A stretch of 64,000 nt of DNA from Enterococcus_D sp050529585 (GTDB lineage: Bacteria; Bacillota; Bacilli; Lactobacillales; Enterococcaceae): assembly GCF_050529585.1 (NCBI RefSeq), contig NZ_CP172882.1, positions 2,914,001 through 2,978,000 on the forward strand, in the 5' to 3' direction. How positions within the stretch are numbered: position 1 is the first letter of the stretch; each line of letters starts with the position of its first letter. Below are positions 59,165 through 64,000 of the stretch, one piece after another. Made by a program: the position numbers and the translations under genes. Below the pieces are notes generated by a model. That model was not told where the DNA came from and did no database searches. It saw only the letters and a list, made by a program, of their open reading frames with translations.

Positions 59165-60043
59165 TTACCGGTTTCTGTTAAGTTCTCGCTTGGCTAAAGC
59201 AAAATTTCCAACTGTAGCACTGGCATTCTCAGCAAATTCTGAAACAACCACATAGTCGTCTAATATTGGTGTGTTAACATATCCAGCATTTATCTCAACA
59301 AACTGTTTCTTGATACACTCTACCAAATGAGGATTCATTACTCCCCCGCCAAAAATGATTTTTTCAGGCGCAAAGTTCACTCTTATATTATAGGCCAGTT
59401 GCGCCAAATAATAGCCTTCTAGTTCCCATACTGAATGTGTTAAAGAAAGTTCCTCTCCGCTAATACCTATTCTGCCTTTTATACTAGGTCCTGAAGCAAC
59501 ACCTTCAAAGCAATTTGCACCATGATAGGGACAAACCCCTAGGAATTCACGATCCGATTCATGCTGTTTTACATATCCATGACCAATTTCTAAATGTGTT
59601 AGGCCACCTATAAAATGATCATTTTGAATCACACCAGCACCAATTCCGGTTCCCACTGTAATATAAGCACACGATTTGGCATTTTTTGCGCCACCCATCG
59701 CATACTCTCCATAAGCACTAGCATTTACGTCAGTCGTAAAATAAACCGGCTTATCAAACCAACAATTTATTGACTGAATCAGATTGAACCCTCGCCACTC
59801 TTTTTTTGGAGATGCCAATATTTCCCCATAAGCCGTTGACAAAGGATCAATATCCACAGGTCCAAAAGTTCCCACACCTATTGCATCCACCGATTGTTCT
59901 AAGAAGAATTGTTTAACCTGTTCCATTGTCCTTTCAGGGTTTCTTGTTGGTATCACTTTTTTGTCAATAACAGAGAAATTTTCGTCACCTACAGCACAAA
60001 CAAATTTTGTCCCTCCAGCTTCAATACTTCCATATCGTTTCAT
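59165..60043 (-). CDS. ROK-family sugar kinase (fructokinase-like)
   Basis: 292 residues. The N-terminal phosphate loop IEAGGTKFVCAVGD and the following VGTFGPVDIDP are the ScrK/GmuE-type fructokinase variant of the ROK family. The ROK zinc-binding segment is GHGYVKQHESDREFLGVCPYHGANCFEGVASGP (His and three Cys-type ligands), and IIFGGGVMN binds the nucleotide. ATG 60043 ends an operon with HyuA, the ImmA-like protein and the carrier. It would phosphorylate a free hexose or aminosugar released in the cytoplasm. Confidence 0.92.
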   Translation of the reverse strand: MKRYGSIEAGGTKFVCAVGDENFSVIDKKVIPTRNPERTMEQVKQFFLEQSVDAIGVGTFGPVDIDPLSTAYGEILASPKKEWRGFNLIQSINCWFDKPVYFTTDVNASAYGEYAMGGAKNAKSCAYITVGTGIGAGVIQNDHFIGGLTHLEIGHGYVKQHESDREFLGVCPYHGANCFEGVASGPSIKGRIGISGEELSLTHSVWELEGYYLAQLAYNIRVNFAPEKIIFGGGVMNPHLVECIKKQFVEINAGYVNTPILDDYVVVSEFAENASATVGNFALAKRELNRNR

Positions 60044-60108
60044 GATGTATTATTATCCCTTCTTACCATAAACAGCCAGACACAATCGTATCTAGCTGTT
60101 TATTCCTG

Positions 60109-60726
60109 CTATTTTAATGCAATAAACGCTGCATACTCTTCTTCAATTTCATTTACACTTATCTGTTTGCTATTTAATAAATATTGGTAATCATAGAAAT
60201 TGGGGAGATGTTTTAAATTCAACAAGCATTTGGCAAAGGCATTTGCCGCTATTTCACTTGTACGACGAATATGAACTTTTTGAGAAAACATGAGAAATTT
60301 AGTCGTTTCAATCGGTAAAAATTGATCATAAACATGTGTCTTTTCCTTAGACTCCAGATAGTGAAAAAACTCATGTGCCAATATAATACGCTTCATTTCT
60401 TTTACATCTATACGATTCTCTTCTGCTAATTGGATAATAGATTGGTTATACAAATAGACTAGGTTATTGCCTTTTCGATCAGATTCGAATTGTGCACGCA
60501 TCTGGACTTTAAAGAAAACACCGTCATGCGCTTCTTCTTTTATGAGAATGTCATTCTCAGCATACAAATTTTCTATATCTCTCCTACCTATTTTTAATGC
60601 ACAATCTGATCCTATTTTTAATGATTTCTCAATATAAAACAGAATATCTTTTTCTGGTATTTTGTGAAAAAGCATATCTTGTTTTAATTCTAAATAAGCT
60701 AAAAATTCGTCTGAAAAATAATCCAT
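60109..60726 (-). CDS. ImmA/IrrE-like zinc metallopeptidase domain protein
   Basis: 205 residues. A gluzincin-type motif HEFFH (LAHEFFHYLESKEK, about residue 116) is followed about 40 residues later by TSEIAANAFAKCLL, whose Glu fits the third zinc ligand, as in ImmA/IrrE proteins. The N-terminal 90 residues are helical and unlike known HTH domains (FLAYLELKQDMLFHKIPEKD). It lies 11 bp downstream of hyuA in the same operon. ImmA-type proteases usually cleave repressors, so here it may trigger induction or process an operon protein. Confidence 0.75.
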   Translation of the reverse strand: MDYFSDEFLAYLELKQDMLFHKIPEKDILFYIEKSLKIGSDCALKIGRRDIENLYAENDILIKEEAHDGVFFKVQMRAQFESDRKGNNLVYLYNQSIIQLAEENRIDVKEMKRIILAHEFFHYLESKEKTHVYDQFLPIETTKFLMFSQKVHIRRTSEIAANAFAKCLLNLKHLPNFYDYQYLLNSKQISVNEIEEEYAAFIALK

Positions 60727-60737
60727 AGTTACTCCCT

Positions 60738-62873
60738 CTATTTATAGGCAACCGCAATAATTTCTTCATTTGTTTCTAGATTTTCTGTTTCAACATCCAT
60801 AATTGAAGTTAGTTGTTCTAGTGTTTGCATTCCTGTTAAGTCTAGCATTTTTTCTCTAAAGAACAAGAATACCTTTGGAATTGTCGCATTTGCATCTGAA
60901 TAGATGGTGTGTTCATCAATAAAAGCTAAGAACTCTTTATCTGATTGGTTCTTCGGAAACATGAGATAATGTGCATTACTATGTTTGAAACGAACAACAC
61001 CTTCACGATCGACGACGCAAATATTGGTCCGTTTGCTCTTGAAGAAGAACTTTTTCTTAATGACAGTTGCATCCATCAAATTCCAACGGCCAACTTTCCC
61101 TGCAAATGCTACATGACAAGATTCATCTAGTCCTAAAGCTTCAGAAGTTATCGCTTTTAATTGGTCTTCATTTACGTCAGACGCACCTAGATTCTTTTGA
61201 CGCAACTCTGTTGCACCCGTAGCAACAGCCCGTACAATATTTCGTTGTGTATCAATTTCGATATTTACTTCAACCGTTTCTTCGTTCGCGCCTGATTGGA
61301 TGATTTTTTCAATAACATCTGCTCGAATTTTCTTGATATCACTCTCGCTTGGATTTGTAATGGATCGTTCGATTTGTTCGCGAACCATTGCTAAAGCTAC
61401 ACCAATCGTGGAGATATAAGGTGCATTTTTAGCAAGCTTCCATTTGTAATCAAAATATTCTGCTAAAGCTGGAACAACAATTGCACCTGAACCGCCACCA
61501 CCGACTAACGTGATAAAGTTGCGATCCATTTCATACTCATCAATTAAATCATTGATGACTGGTTCTAGTTTTTCCATAGCAAAATTCATGACCTCTTTGG
61601 CAGCATCTTCCGCAGAAATTCCTAAATACGCACCTAAAGTTTCCCAAGCTTTCCGATTTGCTTCAATATTTCCTTGCGCGTAATCATTTTCGGGAACATA
61701 ACCGAGTAAGTTTGCCGCTCCTGCTAATGTGTAGGAATAGGCTTTGCCATTTGTACTTTGGACAATAATATATTCATTTGGATCACCTTCTCTAGGTGAA
61801 ACAAATTCAATACTTGGATTTTCTAAATTCGTAACTTCTGTAAAACATTCATATTCTAATCCAGCGATATGAGCACTTCGAGGCCCCACATCTACGATTC
61901 TTTTATCTTTTACACGAATCATACTACCACCAGCTACTGCTAGCGTACGCACATCTAATGAACGAAGGTATGTTTTGTGACCACCGACTTGTGCGTACTT
62001 GATCATCACCTTGCCGTTTTTAATGACAGAGATATCAACACTGGTTCCTCCAACTTCAAAAAATATACCATCACTGACTTTCTCATACATTAAAGCACCT
62101 GCCACGCCAGCTGCCAACCCTGATAACATGGTCAAAATAGGCCGTTGCCGAACTTCATTGATGCTCATTACACCACCGTCACAACGCATGATCATTAATC
62201 CCGACTGAATTTTTGTATCCAATACCGCGGATTCTGTCATATTCGCTGTTTGCATCATCTTAGGAATCAATGATGCATTCACAACCGCTGTCCGTGTTCT
62301 CATTTTTAATCCATATAATTGTGATATTTCATGTCCACCTGTAGCGAACAATTTCTCTTCTTGAGCTTTTTGGATGACTCTTTGTTCATTTTCTGGATCA
62401 TCTACTGAGTATGCTTCACTAGCAACAATTACCTGACAGTCTTTGTTGATCAATTCATGAATACTTCTTTCTACCTGTTGTTCTGTCAGCTTAGCTGAAT
62501 CAATAAATGTATGCTCAGAATTCAGATACTTATTTGGAGCCAACTCAATATGCTCAATCGATGTTTCTTTTTTTGCCGTCCGTGCGTCCATACCAGTCCC
62601 CATACCGATAATACCGACTTTGGCCACATCACCTTCAAGTAATGCATTTGTTGCTTGCGTCGTTCCATGTGCTATAAAAATAACATCCTCAGGTGCTATA
62701 TTATTTTCCGATAATAGTTTTTGAATAATTTTGACTATTCCTCGTGCAACCCCTTCTTCATGGGTTGTTGGAATTTTCAGCTTAGCTATTACATCATATG
62801 TTTCGTTATCGATTGCGACAGCATCTGTAAAAGTACCTCCGACATCGATTCCGATTCTAACTTTTTTCCCCAT
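60738..62873 (-). CDS. Hydantoinase/oxoprolinase A-subunit family ATPase (HyuA-like)
   Basis: 711 residues. N-terminal Hydant_A_N domain with the phosphate loop IGIDVGGTFTDAV, HGTTQATNALLEG; central ASKHA-fold domain with FFEVGGTSVDISVIKNG and GGSMIRV; and a C-terminal region with LVGGGGSGAIVVPALAEYF. Family members open 5-oxoproline, hydantoin or N-methylhydantoin rings using ATP, or carboxylate ketones, normally with a HyuB partner. No HyuB gene is adjacent here. ATG 62873 is preferred; AAGGGGAAA lies just upstream and contains the TTG at 62888 that opens the frame. The carrier gene precedes it by 22 bp. Confidence 0.9.
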   Translation of the reverse strand: MGKKVRIGIDVGGTFTDAVAIDNETYDVIAKLKIPTTHEEGVARGIVKIIQKLLSENNIAPEDVIFIAHGTTQATNALLEGDVAKVGIIGMGTGMDARTAKKETSIEHIELAPNKYLNSEHTFIDSAKLTEQQVERSIHELINKDCQVIVASEAYSVDDPENEQRVIQKAQEEKLFATGGHEISQLYGLKMRTRTAVVNASLIPKMMQTANMTESAVLDTKIQSGLMIMRCDGGVMSINEVRQRPILTMLSGLAAGVAGALMYEKVSDGIFFEVGGTSVDISVIKNGKVMIKYAQVGGHKTYLRSLDVRTLAVAGGSMIRVKDKRIVDVGPRSAHIAGLEYECFTEVTNLENPSIEFVSPREGDPNEYIIVQSTNGKAYSYTLAGAANLLGYVPENDYAQGNIEANRKAWETLGAYLGISAEDAAKEVMNFAMEKLEPVINDLIDEYEMDRNFITLVGGGGSGAIVVPALAEYFDYKWKLAKNAPYISTIGVALAMVREQIERSITNPSESDIKKIRADVIEKIIQSGANEETVEVNIEIDTQRNIVRAVATGATELRQKNLGASDVNEDQLKAITSEALGLDESCHVAFAGKVGRWNLMDATVIKKKFFFKSKRTNICVVDREGVVRFKHSNAHYLMFPKNQSDKEFLAFIDEHTIYSDANATIPKVFLFFREKMLDLTGMQTLEQLTSIMDVETENLETNEEIIAVAYK

Positions 62874-62895
62874 TTGTTTCCCCTTCAATCTCTGC

Positions 62896-64000
62896 TTAAT
62901 ATAGGAAGAATGATGCCACGATCAATCCAATAAAAGTTGAACAAGCAACCCAGCCAATCGTTTTCTTCATCACTTCATTGACATCTGTTTTAATAAAATC
63001 CGATACCCAAACATTATGTGAATTGGTAGGATCACATACCGCTTGAACATTACTATCTAAACGTAAAGCAACCATTGCAGCAATCGGATTCATGCCTCCG
63101 GCAACTAATAAAGAAATAATACCGCTTCCTAATCCCCAAACGTTCAATGGACCACGATAAATAGCCAATGGAGACAACAGACCAAAAATGAGTACAAACA
63201 TTAATTGATTCTTAGGGATCATCATTGAAATTGCAGGTTGTAAAATACTTGAAACCTCCGCTGACATTACAGCATTCAGCAACATACCGATGCCAATCAT
63301 AAGACCTGCGGCCCCCGCAACATCTTGAATACCTTCAACAAACGCGCTGCTTACAACATGGATAGGGTTTTTAGGTGTACTTAAAATAAGCGTCACAATG
63401 ATACCTGCAATAATTGCAGCAACTAAAGGAACTTGAAAAGCAAATACCAAAACAACCGGAACAATTGGCGATATTAATGCAATACTTCTGACCTGTCCAT
63501 TACGACCTTTTTTTGCAGGCATTGCCCAAGCCTTGCGTCTTTTCCCACTAAACTGAACATAATAAACCACCATGAGAATTGATACAACAATCAATGGTAT
63601 ACCGACTAACCATGAATAACTCGTTACTTCACTCAATTTTAGACCCAGTACATCAATATAAACGGCTAACGTCGAAACAGAAAAAGTGACACCGATCCCA
63701 TTTGCTAATAATAAAACAATTCCACTAACCATGGGTGATAGTCCGGCTGAAATCATGATTGGAATAATAATTGTTCCAACTAAGATCACCATCCCTAAAC
63801 CATTACTAGCAGCGAATATTACAGAACAAACAACTAAGAAAGATAGTGCGATAGGCAGCGCTTTATCCCCTGCCATCTCAGCGGCTTTTTTGATAATCGT
63901 TTCTGTGACACCAACTTTTGATAGAACTTTACCAAATAAAGAACCAAATATTAATCCAGATATAGCTGTTGCCATACGCATCGAACCTGCTTCTAATACG
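62896..64000 (-). CDS. Carboxylate/gluconate-type permease (IT superfamily), 5' end beyond window
   Basis: At least 367 codons; the frame stays open through the window edge (VLEAGSMRMATAISGLIFGS reads straight across the apparent ATG at 63981), so the start is missing. About ten hydrophobic helices are visible, with hairpin-like sequences FAASNGLGMVILVGTIIIPI and LANGIGVTFSVSTLAVYI, and a C-terminal RLDSNVQAVCDPTNSHNVW motif. It resembles GntP/CitMHS/DcuC-type ion-transporter superfamily carriers. It is the first known gene of the hyuA operon and probably imports the ring-containing or acidic substrate. Confidence 0.85.
   Translation of the reverse strand, partial: VLEAGSMRMATAISGLIFGSLFGKVLSKVGVTETIIKKAAEMAGDKALPIALSFLVVCSVIFAASNGLGMVILVGTIIIPIMISAGLSPMVSGIVLLLANGIGVTFSVSTLAVYIDVLGLKLSEVTSYSWLVGIPLIVVSILMVVYYVQFSGKRRKAWAMPAKKGRNGQVRSIALISPIVPVVLVFAFQVPLVAAIIAGIIVTLILSTPKNPIHVVSSAFVEGIQDVAGAAGLMIGIGMLLNAVMSAEVSSILQPAISMMIPKNQLMFVLIFGLLSPLAIYRGPLNVWGLGSGIISLLVAGGMNPIAAMVALRLDSNVQAVCDPTNSHNVWVSDFIKTDVNEVMKKTIGWVACSTFIGLIVASFFLY

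Noticed and set aside
1..64000. CRISPR arrays, tRNA and rRNA genes, complete insertion sequences or prophage genes
   Set aside because: Looked for direct-repeat/spacer periodicity, clover-leaf patterns, transposase and integrase motifs; none could be supported.

Overview
The window looks like chromosome from a low-to-moderate GC Firmicute of the order Lactobacillales, most probably an Enterococcus. The strongest argument is a complete Na+-type V-ATPase operon in the ntpF-I-K-E-C-G-A-B-D-J order known from Enterococcus hirae, whose NtpK proteolipid keeps every residue of the Na+ pocket. Strong AGGAGG-type ribosome binding sites, frequent TTG/GTG starts, an LPXTG surface protein, CcpA-type cre sites and RpiR/PTS gene sets agree with this. 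The species cannot be fixed from the sequence alone.

Layout. 0-1.5 kb: end of a Fur-boxed siderophore/haem ABC uptake operon (minus strand). 1.5-4.1 kb: short leader peptide and hairpin, then a BASS (PanS-like) carrier with a 2-oxoacid/glycerol-dehydrogenase-like enzyme. 4.1-8.2 kb: GNAT, a two-domain secreted peptidoglycan hydrolase, a small membrane protein, a sugar O-acetyltransferase and a MerR regulator; the last two have near-identical 19-bp-spacer MerR promoters. 8.2-18.3 kb: ntp operon ending in the K+ channel gene ntpJ/ktrB and preceded by a terminator-bearing, riboswitch-like leader. 18.5-29.5 kb: an accessory, visibly AT-richer segment with a membrane-bound Xre regulator, a repeat-rich LPXTG protein with a coupled unknown gene, a CPBP protease/Rgg/CPBP-like trio, two small membrane-protein/HTH modules (one with an overlapping 25-codon hydrophobic peptide), and an McrBC type IV restriction system with its own Xre regulator. 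29.6-32.3 kb: persulfide (CstR) operon with rhodaneses and a CoA-disulfide reductase, behind a perfect CstR-type operator. 32.6-39.1 kb: YdbS/YdbT pair, S41 protease pair, Ca2+ P-type ATPase.

39.2-48.7 kb: a catabolic operon (DUF1537 kinase, Fe-alcohol dehydrogenase, PdxA2-like dehydrogenase, cytoplasmic Asp-box protein, DHDPS-family aldolase, ion-transporter-superfamily carrier, VOC protein), divergent from a PrpR_N/Fis-HTH regulator whose AAA+ domain is degenerate. A cre site lies between them. It resembles tetronate (threonate/erythronate) degradation with added aldolase and Asp-box functions, so its substrate may be new.

48.8-52.1 kb: Bcr/CflA drug exporter and an ECF sigma/anti-sigma pair. 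52.2-64 kb: a second catabolic island combining a metal-ligand-poor M24 (creatinase-like) protein, a glucose-family PTS (IICB plus separate IIA), an N-carbamoylase-type M20 hydrolase, two RpiR regulators, a ROK sugar kinase, an ImmA/IrrE-like metallopeptidase, a HyuA-type ATP-dependent hydantoinase/oxoprolinase without an adjacent HyuB, and a carrier cut by the window edge. Sugar import plus C-N bond hydrolysis suggests an uncharacterised sugar-amide or cyclic-amide route. No tRNA, rRNA or CRISPR array was seen.
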